DNA from: Plazaster borealis
Taxonomy: Eukaryota > Echinodermata > Asteroidea > Forcipulatida > Labidiasteridae
DNA length: 64,000 bases
Assembly: GCA_021014325.1 (NCBI GenBank)
Contig: CM037462.1
Location: 11,514,501 to 11,578,500, forward strand
Reading direction: 5' to 3'
Shown here: positions 36,464-47,956 of the stretch, one piece after another
Layout: every line of letters starts with the position of its first letter
How positions within the stretch are numbered: the first letter of the stretch is position 1
Position numbers and translations under genes: made by a program
The notes under the pieces: generated by a model
Seen by the model: only the letters and a program-made list of their open reading frames with translations
Database searches by the model: none
Told to the model about the DNA's origin: nothing

Positions 36464-37019
36464 TTTTTAAAAAAAGTAAATATTTAAAGACAAAAAACAC
36501 AAAGTTAAAGACTTGGTTATTATCTAGTGAAAAAAAAAGTTTCAATATGAAAGTTAATCACTGATCCTGTTGATAAAGTTCACAAACCAGTACCAATTCT
36601 CCAGCCCAGAGAAATAGTTCTGTTTCAAATAATGTCAAAGTTGAGAAAATGGTATTGAAGACCCTACAAAAAAACACAGATTGCATTTTGTTTAATTTAT
36701 TTATTTATTTTTCACAGCAGCAACAGGCTGGGGGCGAAATGACTGGCATCCTTAACAAAAAACCAGTCATCTTTCCCCAGCCCTACAAAGTCACCCCCTG
36801 CAATTGCAAAGTTGCTCTCTAGCAAAGACTTCCCCTACAAAGTCACCCTGTAAAGTTGCCCCCTAGCAAAGTTGCCACCTCTTTTCATTTGTTTACTTAA
36901 TCATTAATGATTAATCATTCTCACTCTTAAAAATTAGTCTTCAGATGTCTACTTCTACTTTGTTACTCGGAATGATCCATAAAGTCAGGATATATAAACA
37001 CCAAAGAAGCAATTACACT

Positions 37020-37197
37020 TTAGTTTTAATTAAAGTGTCTTGCTCAAAATACTGTTAGTGTTAGTGTTCTTAACAATGTTTAAGGACACAACATGCCGGG
37101 ACCGAGATTCGAACCCACATTGTGCATGTTGTGAGGACTCGGCCATGTCGGCCACCACAACTTGAATTCGGTGCGCTAGACCGCTCGGCCATGACAC
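37020..37197 (-). mobile_element. tRNA-derived SINE (family A), head only
   Basis: On the minus strand, GTGTCATGGCCGAGCGGTCT and GTGGGTTCGAATCTC, then truncation in the body. Confidence 0.75.
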
Positions 37198-37673
37198 TTT
37201 ATCAGACTAATTACTAATAGTTTATATTTATTTTGTTCTTATTAGGCCTATTTATTAAATATTATTATTAATATAAACTATTATTATAATTATTATTTTA
37301 AAGTAAACAAAAATGAAAAGATTCCAAATAAATTAAGAAGATAAAGACAGTTACCAATTCAGTCAAAATTATCTTCTTATTCTAATTTATTGGTCCAATT
37401 TATTTGTAATTTCTCATGTTGACAAAATGAATTGACCAATTCCATTCGTGTGAAAATAACAATACAAACTGTGAGTGTGACTTTATATTATGGACTTGTC
37501 CGTAAACTGGACAAAAATTGTGATTAAAATCTCCAACGCCATTTTGGCATTGCTTTCCCACGCAAACAAGTCAAGAAGAACGGCTGTCAAATTCAACAAA
37601 TGAAAACCTGTATGTTCAAACAAACAAATTCATGTCATTATCATGGTTAAGATACTAACGAGGGTATACTTAC

Positions 37674-37870
37674 ATTTCTCGGTCGCTTTACGAAGAGAAA
37701 GGTTATTAGTTTTTCAAAATAGACAGTCCGGCAGATTAGATCAATTTTGTTGACGGTGGCTAAAATAGTGTACCGTATCTTGCAGCAAATCTACGGCTGC
37801 CCTGTGGCTCTCTCTACGCATGCTGCTCCTGGGGGTCCGTGGTGTGTTCGCCTTGGTGATTGAATTGTAT
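37674..37870 (-). promoter_or_regulatory. Possible 5' UTR exon / promoter region of the Roco gene
   Basis: On the minus strand a good GTAAGT donor at 37673-37668 ends a stretch without repeats and without a long reading frame. This could be a non-coding first exon spliced to an acceptor just upstream of 34818. This is inference only; no TATA box is evident. Confidence 0.22.
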
Positions 37871-38029
37871 TGCCACTGGTATGTCGTCTCTCAGTGCTGA
37901 GGTGTGAAGGCAGTCGGTCAGGTTACCATCGGAAATCGATTAGTCTTGGTGAAAGACCTTCTCCTGTTGATTTCTCGCAATTTTCCCCACGAGAGGGCGC
38001 CATGGTTAGTAAGCTTGTGGGGTAGGGGT

Positions 38030-38580
38030 TGTGTTGATGGGTGTGAGGTGAGGTGTTGTTTTTAAGTTTAACTAATTTGAGGATGAATAGGAGAAGGGGG
38101 ACAGGTTGGAGGTTCCTCGGTCAATATGGGGGGGGGGGTAGGGCAAGTGGAGAGGGAAATTGGGAAGGTATTCATGATGGCAGGAGATCTAGTGATATTG
38201 TGGGGTGGGTTGATGGGTTTTGTTGATGGGTGCGAAGTGAGGGGTAGTTTTGATAGGTTTGGCAACTAATTTGAAGATGATTGGTGGGGGTAGGTTGGGA
38301 GGGGGAAGGGAACAATGCCATGAAGAGTAGATGTAAATGGGGAAGGAATTGATATTGGTAGGGATTTAGTAAGATTGTGGGGTGGGGCTGTGTTGAAGGG
38401 TGTGTAGTTTTGTGGGTTTGGCAACTAATTTAAAGTTAGGTTGGGAAGGGGGGGTTAATTCCAAGGAAAAGGGCAATGGGGAAGGAATTGGGGAGGGATT
38501 TATTAAGATTGTGGGTTGGATTGTGTGCATGAGTATGAGGTGAGGCGTAGTTTTAATAGGTAGTAAACTTATTTGAAAAG
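38030..38580 (+). repeat. Degenerate G-rich tandem repeat, ~180-bp unit
   Basis: Motifs GATTGTGGGGTGG, GATGGGTGTGAGGTGAGG, TAGTTTT and GGCAACTAATTTGAA recur about three to four times. No coding frame of note. Confidence 0.75.
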
Positions 38581-38831
38581 TGAATTAATTCAGACCTGCT
38601 CTGAAAATATTCATTGGTGTTCTGCTGCTGTAATTCCAAGTCTGAATTGATATCGAACATCTTAGGTGAATCCCCTTTCTTGACAGCCAAACCAATTTCA
38701 TGAACTTACAACTCTCTTACCGGTACTACAACTTAAAAGAAAGACAAACAATTAAATTTAGTCCATCATTTATTTGATTATTGTAACACAGTTTACAATG
38801 TTACTGTTCAATACAAATGACAAAATGATTA

Positions 38832-39545
38832 TAGACTGTGCAAGTCTCGCGCGTATCGGAACGAGAAAACACGTCAAACGAAGAACTTTGTTTTTTTCTA
38901 AAAATCAAATCTTTGTTTTAGATAATATCTAATATAATGACAAACTCGGAACAACAAAAATACTCATTACATGTTTATATAATCAGTTTTAGTTTTTATA
39001 ATAAATACACAAATAATGTGCTAATTATTATTGAAACAAAATTAAAACTCTTGGACAAGGATGCTTATTTGATCTTAACTTTTCAGAAACCCCTTACGCG
39101 GATTCGCGAAGGTCACACGGGCGTAAAATTAACGCTTGACCCAGTTTTTAGAGGACGTTGACGCCTCAACAATCATAGACTGCTATGAAAAGGCTTCGCA
39201 TTGCAATTACAGCATCTGGCAATTATCATCGCGCATCCAAAACAAGCGTTTACATAAGTTTTGTGATCGGAAGTGAGCACAAAATTCTAAGTTTTTTGCA
39301 GTAACCAGAAGCTGAGGTCAAGTTTAATTATCGGGTTTTCTTTGTTATATTGTTGAATTGATTTTACTTTCATATTTTTTATAACTAAGTATTACATTCC
39401 CAACAACATATTTATTTTTCATGGTCATAAACCACGTTAAACTAAAATAATTGACAAAACAAAATCTTGCCCACGTAAATCTCCATATGGTTGGGACCAC
39501 AGTGGTCCCGGAAGCTCAAATATGCGCGAGACTTGCACAGTCTAT
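38832..39545. mobile_element. TIR element family I (~714 bp)
   Basis: ATAGACTGTGCAAGTCTCGC at the left pairs with GCGAGACTTGCACAGTCTAT at the right. The interior has only a short frame of unknown identity. A ~140-bp deletion derivative sits at 62,838-62,975. Confidence 0.8.
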
Positions 39546-40079
39546 TGCATAACAGTCCAACAGGCTGGTAATTTGTGTGTGTTCTTTGCAACCTTACTCT
39601 AGAGGGGAATGCTTTGAGGGGAACTGATATAATTATAAGTAGGTGATGTAGATTGTTTTGGTCAAATATTCCCATTTTGACACTAAAAATTTATTTTCGT
39701 AGTTAAATTCCCTCACCTTCTTTATCAGAGTCAGATTTCAATTGCTTGGGTAGATAAACTGTATTCCCTTGTTTGTTTTTTTGCCTCAACAACACTTATG
39801 TTACTGTTGACAGTTTATATCACTTTGTGTTTTCCTTTGGGGGTTTTTCATTTAGTATTATTTCTTTTAAGTCAATGAAAGTTGTTAAAGGTTTCACATG
39901 TCTCTTATGGTCAAAAACAAATTGTGAATTAATCAATGTCTGTGAAATATTAGAAAAATCACAGCTATGCAGATAAATCATTAAGTGATTTCCACACAAA
40001 TCGCAACAGTTTAATTTTTAATTGTATTTAATTGTAATCACGAATATGCAAGTGTTTGTGCTTTTTCAGCCCACTGCTA

Positions 40080-40560
40080 TCTGACCCTTCAATAACATCC
40101 ACTGTTGTTGTGAACGATGTGTACATAAACGATGCAGCCTAAAATCTGATAGCACGTGGCGAATGCATCTACAAAGTACACACATCAACACACAGAGTTG
40201 TAGTCTTGGTGCAAGACGTTCTTACGTTGTTGTTAGTAAAACCATGCACACTCAACACTACATACACGTTGCAACCATTCCACCGATAGAGGACGCTCTC
40301 TTTGGGTGATGATAGAATAAGCCAGGTTTTCGTAACAGCGCCCGTTATCGTTCGATGGTTCTTGTATGCATGATAGAGTGCGGATAGGGAGAATCGCGAA
40401 AGTCAAGTAATAATCAACAACTACTTCTTGTACCAAGACTAACACAGCTGCAGTTCTGTGCACGATTCGCCACCATACAAATTCTGTGCAGTTGAATGGT
40501 TTCAAATAGTTGGTCAACTCAACTCGCTGGAAAATGTAACCAAGAGTAGGAGTGTTAAAT
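40080..40560. repeat. Dispersed repeat H
   Basis: Contains CATCCACTGTTGTTGTGAACG, GGCGAATGCATC and CAGTTGAATGGTTTCAAATA. The sister at 61,960-62,270 is closer to it than 17,540. It lies just downstream of the mL64 stop codon. Confidence 0.6.
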
Positions 40561-40729
40561 CAAACAAGGCAGACTCAAGTCTAGCAAGAAGTTCCTTTCG
40601 CTTCATATCATTTTGGGATCACAATTTGCCATACAATCCCTGTTTCACAAGTTAAGAGTTAAGACTCTGCAAGATGAATTACACCGCACACGTACATCAA
40701 CTCCTCTGTTGTTTTGACATTTCCCCTCA

Positions 40730-40982
40730 CTACATACTAATTCCTTTCCTCTTCAGCTCTTTCTTCTTTTTCTTCTCCTCTTTCTCAATTTCTTGAACCA
40801 TCTTCTGGAAGCGGCTGCTTCTTGGATCAACGGCGTATCCAAGTTTGTCCTTGGCTTCTTCAAGGAGACGATTGCGCTTGGCTATCTGCTCATCGAGCAC
40901 TACTTGTTTCTGAGCCAGCTTTTTGTAATACTCTTCCACCATTTGGGGCATTTTTTTCATGTTAGCTGCAATCAATGCTTCC
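40730..40982 (-). CDS. GADD45GIP1: mL64 last exon
   Basis: Entered in phase 2 after CACAG. It encodes EALIAANMKKMPQMVEEYY, a long lysine-rich helix, YAVDPRSSRFQKMVQEIEK and a basic tail KKKKKELKRKGISM, then TAG. This is the conserved coiled-coil C-terminus of the family. Confidence 0.95.
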
Positions 40983-41547
40983 CTGTGTATAAAGAATCAA
41001 AATGTAAAATTGTTATAGTATTTAAAAAGGTTGAAAACACTCTCTGATTAAAAATAAACAAATTTCCTGTGCTAAAGTAGTGGGATGCATTGTAAGAAAA
41101 ACTTTTCAGTGCTTTAGTTTAAGAACTAAATGTAATATTGTAAATCACTTTCACTTTGAAAAAAATAATGAAACATGCCATCTACAGATACCCAGCCATA
41201 GCCGGTTGATTAACCGGCTAAATAACTGTGGTCAGAATGCCAGGAAAATGCATACGCCTAGACCCAGTAACTGGGGCGCTGTACTCCTTAAGTACATGCA
41301 TTAACCAGAGTAGACCGTCAGCAAAATATTGACCACTGCCATCGCTGGATAAGGCCAAAATTTGCCAGAAAATGTTTATGACATAGACATTGACCAATCA
41401 GAGAAAATTGCCGGCAAAATAGTGTATTTTGGCTCAGGAAACATCACATCAACTTGGCTAATGTTAAATATCCACTGCCTATTATTTACTAAAACAAAAG
41501 GGATTATTTACAAATGATTTATATTAAAAATAACACTGAAAACTGAC

Positions 41548-41714
41548 CGTTTCTTTCTTTTCTGATCTTTAGCATGTTGTTCTTCAGCGATTTCCGACTG
41601 CATTTGTTGCAGAGAAGGATTCCATTCTTCTTCATCCTTGATAATGTTCTCAAGCTCAGACCGAGTTGGCCATATTATACTCGGGTCGACTCCTGAAGCT
41701 TTGCCTTCCATGGC
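41548..41714 (-). CDS. GADD45GIP1: mL64 second coding piece
   Basis: It resumes with the duplicated AME codons, then GKASGVDPSIIWPTRSELE and EEEWNPSLQQMQ, ending in KRKK with donor CG|GTCAGT. The duplicated GCCATGG at its start is by chance an optimal translation-initiation context. Confidence 0.92.
41706..41714. repeat. Target-site duplication, left copy
   Basis: TTCCATGGC, identical to 48452-48460. The base before it (C) differs from the base before the other copy, so the duplication is exactly nine bases. Confidence 0.95.
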
Positions 41715-42204
41715 TAGTTGCGATAATCGTAACCCTCCTCCCGACGGTCGGAACGACCGGAGGGTTACGAGTTAGACAATGGCAATATGGTGCGAAATGT
41801 GAAATGTGAAAAAAAAATCGAGACTTGTGACCAGATTTGCCCAATTTTTACCACTTTCAAAAATCATGACCCACATTCCAACAACACGGATTTGATCTTG
41901 AATGTGTAATGAATCCATTCATAACACTCAAAACATCATTGAAAAAATATTTAGAAGAAAAAAAAGACAAAAACTTACCGGAGACTGAGTGAACATGGTG
42001 AAGTGCCAAGCGTAGACGAGACGAATACCAGACCACTCTGGAGCAGACTGGATGAACATTTAAACCATGCACTTTTCGACCAATCAGCGTAAACCTGGGA
42101 AAAACAGACTTGGGTGGAGCTTCGGCTGTAACCCGCTAACCGGCTATTCCCACTTCCGGACTCACTGCACTGGTGTGCTTGTTGTATTATTGTCTTGTAC
42201 ATGT
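41715..42204 (+). repeat. Left terminal inverted repeat
   Basis: Begins TAGTTGCGATAATCG. A subterminal palindrome has arms GTAACCCTCC (41729-41738) and GGAGGGTTAC (41759-41768). Reading outward (minus strand) it carries an ACTTCCGG/CCGGAAGT ETS-like site, a CCAAT box, ATG TTC ACT CAG and a GTAAGT donor. Confidence 0.93.
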
Positions 42205-43032
42205 ATCCTCGTATCCCCATTATTCGCGCACGTAAGAATTGAAATTGAATTTTGACTTGATTAACAGAATCAAGAACAACTTTTAGCTTTAATTTTAATT
42301 GTCTGATGTCAAAGCCCACCTGAGAGGAGAATTTAAAGCCCGCAGAACATCGTCAAAGCACAACGAAACTCGTCGTCTGCAATCTACCCCGATTTGTCAA
42401 GTTTCGTTTTCCGTCACATGAATTCGCGCACTACGGAGTCCCTATTGTCCCGCCTTTCTTCTAAATGCTTTAGTCCGTGCGGCAGGGAAGCTGCCGGTTG
42501 AAATCGGCAGTGATAATTATTTACGGGAAGGGGTGGTGGGGTTGGCGAGGTGGGAAATGGACTCTGCGCTGTTATCACAAAGTTGGTAAGCCCCGCGTCC
42601 AGTTAAATGCAAACAATTGGTAATTTCTGAAAAAAGGATTATAAGGCGCACGTCCACTTCAACCTTCCGTAGTATTTTGTACGCCCTCTGTTGTTAAATG
42701 AAATTCACGTGGTCTTGTAATTTAAGTATTGAAGTATGGCAGACGATACGCACAGAACTTTCAGTGTTTTTTGGGGGGGGGGTTTAATCGACCATCTTAT
42801 CTAGCTATGTTTTGTATTTAGTCTAAAAAGGTAAGATTGTATACTACATTTTGTAGTTTATCTAAAATCTTACCGGAAAGGCTTTGATTTTCCACATCTT
42901 CGCAGGAAATTGTTTATCAGGCTTTATACTTTCATGAAATAAAAAAAATTGAGTCACTGCGTATTGTAAACAAAATAATATGCGTCGGGAAAGGTACCTG
43001 CGCGAATATTTGTGATGCGCGAAATTGGGGTA

Positions 43033-43213
43033 CGGCATGTAAAACAACGTACTTGTTACTGTACACTGTACATGTACATCGAACGTGTACGGTGTGTACT
43101 GTGTGCACGTGTGTGCATACAATGTATCGGGGCGAATTAGCCACGCATTGTAATATCCGTACATTATGAGTAGGCATATGGATGTGTGTGTTGTTTATTA
43201 GGCTTGCAGGGGG
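43033..43213 (+). repeat. Inverted internal repeat, left copy (partner 47,780-47,960)
   Basis: From GCATGTAAAACAACGTACTT to ATTAGGCTTGCAGGGGGG it is the complement of 47,780-47,960. The right arm therefore extends the terminal repeat directly, whereas the left arm has ~830 extra bases (42,205-43,032). Confidence 0.88.
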
Positions 43214-43667
43214 GGGCGTCAACCCCCCGCCCCTCTTGTTACGGGCCCGTGTGATCAAGTAATCTAAATAAGAACCGTTTGTATATATTTTTTAAAATGT
43301 GTGTCATTAGAAGAAATGTAAATATCCATACCAATTCAAGCGTGTTTGCCAATTCCTTGTTTTTGCAAATGGATAAGTTGCACATCTGGCTGCAATTAAA
43401 ATGGCTTGAGAGGCAATCATCTCAAGAACCTAACTGTGAATTTGTACACTTGCATCGTATGTTAGGTACAAATAGTTGTCACTGGCCGGCAATTTATTAG
43501 TTCAAACGATATTTTTGGGGGATGCTTTATCGGTCACACTAAAACATCTTGTACATCTTTTGAAAGTTTCACCCCATTGGACTACTTTTTAAAATGGTGT
43601 GGAGGACCATCGTCAGTATTTGACATTTGTTTACCCGTTGTATGAATTGTTTATTTATTTTATCCAT

Positions 43668-44040
43668 TAAAGGTATCGTACACGTTTGGAAATTGTCAAA
43701 GACCAGTGTTCTCACTTGGTGTATCCCAACATATGCATAAAATAACAAGTCTGTGAAAATTAGGGCTCAATTGGTCATCGAAGTTGCAAGAAAACGATGA
43801 AAGAATAAAGCCCTTGTTGTACAAATTTGTGTGCTTTCAGATAGAATGATAAAAACTTCTTGCAAGAAGTTTTTATTATTTTAGTGAGAAATTACCTCTT
43901 TCTCAAAAACTACGTTACTTCAGAGGGAGTCGTTTCACACAAGTTTTATACTATCAACAGCTCTCTGTTGCTCATTACCAAGTCAGTTTTTATGCTAATA
44001 TATATTTTGAGTAGTACCAAACGTGTACGATGCCTTTAAA
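43668..44040 (+). mobile_element. MITE family A nested in the large transposon
   Basis: Ends ATTAAAGGTATCGTACACG and GTGTACGATGCCTTTAAAT with an ACTTCTTGCAAGAAGT hairpin. It shows the large element hosted an insertion by a family still abundant in this region. Confidence 0.88.
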
Positions 44041-44801
44041 TAAAAATCTCCCACTTACTTATTCGTGTAAAGTAAATATCGCAAAGACACCTTATACATG
44101 TAGTCTTATTGTTGTTACGTTTTTCCGGTCAACATATTCATAGTCACTGGTTCTCTTCCCAGGTTTCCAATGACAACCGACCCTTTCCATTGATGAATGT
44201 GTACACTTTTTTTTAATGAAATCACTTAATAGTTCGTGTGTGTTTTACCGTTTTTGAATTAAATGAGCTAGTCACATTTTCCAACTTAACGTTGTGTTCC
44301 AGAATCTTATCTGTTGTTTTCAGACCTTAACATTATCGCCCTTACATTTCGTATACTACATAAATACATGACTGATAAGTGGATCGAGTCTTGAACAATT
44401 ACAGACTCTTTACATCCCAGAGCAGAAGCATTTGAAAATTATAATGAAAATAAATTTCTTCAACTCACATGAGGGCCATCCAAAGTTTTAATCAGTTCAA
44501 CGGTCCAGCATGCATAGAATGACGGGGAGGGGATCGGAGATCACTTTTAACGACTTTATGACTACAATGTTTATATTTAAATGATGTGTTTAATTTTTTG
44601 AAAGAGAAATGTTGATAAATACTATACTATTTCGGGGATTGAACTCCTCAAAAGACTAGGACTCTCTTTACAACCAGAAAAAAGTGTTGACAACTTTCGA
44701 CGGCCCCTCACACGAGAGGGAACGGGAACTTATATGAGCATTTTGTCAAGGCCTCCCGGCTTGGACACAGAGTAAACAGCGGAGCGACTGCATGGAACGC
44801 G

Positions 44802-45002
44802 CATCATTCGTAACTTTGTTTCTGTGCAACAGTGAGGGGATGATCAAACAACAACGTGCTACATAATTATGCCAAATTGGTTGAATCACCTTCACTAAAA
44901 TATTAATTTAAAAATAATAATAATTTAAAAAGTCATCTATTGTGAGTCTATTGTCTATTGCCGATCACATCAGAGCAGAGTAAGTTACAAACTTACCGCC
45001 CC
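44802..45002 (+). repeat. 201-bp direct repeat, copy 1
   Basis: CATCATTCGTAACTTTGTTT to ACAAACTTACCGCCCC, apparently identical to 47570-47770. It starts (on the minus strand) at the donor of RecQ-like exon c, so it is intron sequence of the captured gene. Confidence 0.9.
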
Positions 45003-45986
45003 GCGTGGTCTCACCTTCGTGTCGCTTGGGATCGCGGCTCTACGGATCTGTCCAAGCCACGTAGGCCTTATCATAAGCCTAGGAACTACTGTACAACGGG
45101 TTATTTTGTTTACTGTAGGCCTACCATTCTGGCAGCATGTGTACTTCATCAAAGGCTATGACAACCAGTTTAGCCCGATAGCCTTCGGTATTGATGACAT
45201 TAATCCATGATGGGAGCCCTTCCGGTGTCATCAGAACTACCTGGGCATTTCCTGACTTCACACCTGTACACAAGACACAAGTGTTAGTTTTTATACAATG
45301 AAATAACAACAATGACAAAACAACTAAACGTCTTTATTATTAAAAACAGTGTAAAAATTCAAGTATTCCAATTTATTAAGATGGGTGAACAAATATTGTA
45401 CAGATAGCACATTCATACATAGCTTTGAGATGCATTTATTTTATTTGGTTTGTATAAATACAGTACATACTTTTCATCAAATTCTTAATTGTGATTTCCG
45501 GACCGACCCTTATTTTGACGCCGCGACACCTGTTGGCTTAAAGAAAAAACGACAAAAATAAATCAAAACAAAAGACAATTGCACCAGGAGACTACTTTCG
45601 CCAATTTAACATGTTTAAAACAAAATTGACTGAAATACAAACCAGACTTAAAGATTTTGATAAAACTAAATGAGAAACTTAAAATCAACTTACTTTTACA
45701 TCATCGGATGTGTTTTCCTCCATGAGGGCGACGGCTGAAATGCCCATTTTCTCAGAGACTGCACTTGGTCGGCCATTAAAGCCCTCAAGGGAGATGACAA
45801 GTGCAACCCCACCATCTTTCAAAAGGGGTGGTATTGCAAACGTCAACGTTTTCCCGAATCCAGTTGGCAGAACTCCAAGAACGTGTTTTTATCTATTATG
45901 TGTTGAATAATTTTCTCCTGTTCGTATTTTAATTTAGCCGGTAATAATGGGTATTGTTTTCTAAGATTGTCATATGCTGCATCCAT
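44997..45986 (-). pseudogene. RecQ-like helicase fragment, degenerate, within the transposon
   Basis: Three exon-like blocks on the minus strand are 45986-45694, 45263-45125 and 45066-44997. They carry helicase motif I (VLPTGFGKTLTFAIP), a scrambled motif Ia region, MTPEGLPSW, motif II (VVIAFDEVHMLPEW) and LGQIRRAAIPSDTKV. GT-AG borders surround each block. Block a needs one frame change before motif I, and two compensating ones in motif Ia would restore the usual SPLxALMxDQVxSL pattern. It is therefore non-functional. RecQ helicases unwind DNA in recombination; here only N-terminal core pieces remain. It most likely represents captured host or element-encoded helicase DNA. Confidence 0.82.
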
Positions 45987-47569
45987 TTTTTCTGCTACCA
46001 AGTGACGGGAACACTATAGTTGTGAGTCGTTTGCTCAGTGTACTATAGACCTGCGTGCATAAACCTTGCATGTAAATTGAGTTGCTTATCAAGGCATCAA
46101 TTTGAATCTTAGTGGCTCCAAAGTGAATAAATCAAGCTCAAGGCGGTAGACCTATTACTATTTTTATAAGTGCCCTGAATACACAGCTCTCCACAACTCA
46201 CAAACGAAATAGCTCCCGCATAACAAGTGCCATTAAAGATCCTGCACAGACTTTTATCAATCTTGTGAAAACTATATAATTTTATAATACAAAATCAAGA
46301 TTATATTTCATTGTTGTAGATGGTCCTTGCTCTATGTTTAAAGTGGAGTCAGCAGGGACATCTATACGTGTCAATCGATACGAACTGATAATGCATAATT
46401 TGTAGCACATTAGAGTAAGTGAGCAATGAGACTTATCATTTATGGTATAGTCAAGCCTCATATTACCGTGGTACTCCTAATACCGTGGTAGCAGAAAATT
46501 CACTTTTTCGTTGTCAAAACGTTATCTATAGACGACTTTCATATGGTGAATCGATAGCCAAGAACCCTTTACCGATCTGGTAAAAACAATAAAAATGAAC
46601 TGTTGCGGAAATAATTTAAATTAAAAAAAACTTGAAAAAACGCTATTTTCCCGACTGGACGAATTTTCGCTGACCATGTCTGTCAAAAGTGCCATTATAT
46701 CATTAACATTTTTACCTTAAATGTTGTTCTGTGCATTGAAATATCAGTGCCCAGATCCAGTTCCACGGTAAAAAAAAGATTGACATCGAAAGTACGTATT
46801 TTCACCTTAAAAACGTAAACCAATGTCTGGCGTCCAAATAAGGACAGGAAACTAAAAACGCTAAAAAATTCAGCATCTTTGCAAAGGGCGCCCTCAATAT
46901 GTAAGTTTAACACACAAAATAAAAAACTCGCTCAAATTACAGATAATGCTTGCACAAGTACAATACTTGTAGCAGGCGAATGCACGCAATTTCCGAACTT
47001 GCGCAGTTATGTTTTAACTTGCGCGGATTACTACTTTGCGCTTGAAATCTACGTCATCGGATTGTTCCAAAATTGAGCGCAGGGGGGTGACTAAGGAAAT
47101 TGTCGGTACTCGGTAATTAAAATGGCTAAAAGACAAAATTTGTCCATCTGCTGGGAAGTTAAACATTGTAATCCCAGTATTAGGTAAATATTTGAATATT
47201 ATCTTTGGATTTAGCTCCTTTAATGTAGAGATAGTTCATTTAAAAAAATTATTTCTGATTACCACGATAATAGGAGGTTCACCTCCAGAATCACTCCGGG
47301 CGCATGCACACTTTCAGAGACTTTGTGGACAAATTTAATCAGACAAACGATGTATTTTTTTATGTCAAAGTGGAAAGTAATACTTCAACAATAGTAATAA
47401 CTGGACACTTTTTATAGGTTGTTGATTTTTTTTTTATTCTAATCGAAAAACGTCCTAACCCCCACGGTAATAGGGTAACCCATCCTACATTCTATTGTAG
47501 CAATCACATAGTGACACGAAAATAAAATTTCAAGAAAAGTTTCAATACAAAATTTGAACATCAATAAAA
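45003..47569. other. Transposon interior between direct repeats
   Basis: Apart from the RecQ-like blocks, 46,000-47,569 has no convincing frame. ATTACCGTGGTACTCCTAAT near 46,455 and ACCACGATAATAGGAGGTTC near 47,260 look like an imperfect inverted pair and may mark a further nested element. Confidence 0.5.
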
Positions 47570-47770
47570 CATCATTCGTAACTTTGTTTCTGTGCAACAG
47601 TGAGGGGATGATCAAACAACAACGTGCTACATAATTATGCCAAATTGGTTGAATCACCTTCACTAAAATATTAATTTAAAAATAATAATAATTTAAAAAG
47701 TCATCTATTGTGAGTCTATTGTCTATTGCCGATCACATCAGAGCAGAGTAAGTTACAAACTTACCGCCCC
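47570..47770 (+). repeat. 201-bp direct repeat, copy 2
   Basis: Second copy of 44802-45002; followed by a C-tract and then the right inverted repeat region. Confidence 0.9.
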
Positions 47771-47956
47771 CCCCCCCCCTGCAAGCCTAATAAACAACAC
47801 ACACATCCATATGCCTACTCATAATGTACGGATATTACAATGCGTGGCTAATTCGCCCCGATACATTGTATGCACACACGTGCACACAGTACACACCGTA
47901 CACGTTCGATGTACATGTACAGTGTACAGTAACAAGTACGTTGTTTTACATGTATG

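Noticed and set aside
44802..47770. Direct repeats as LTRs of a retrotransposon
   Set aside because: They lack TG...CA ends, primer-binding site and gag/pol, and one copy coincides with intron sequence of the RecQ-like fragment.
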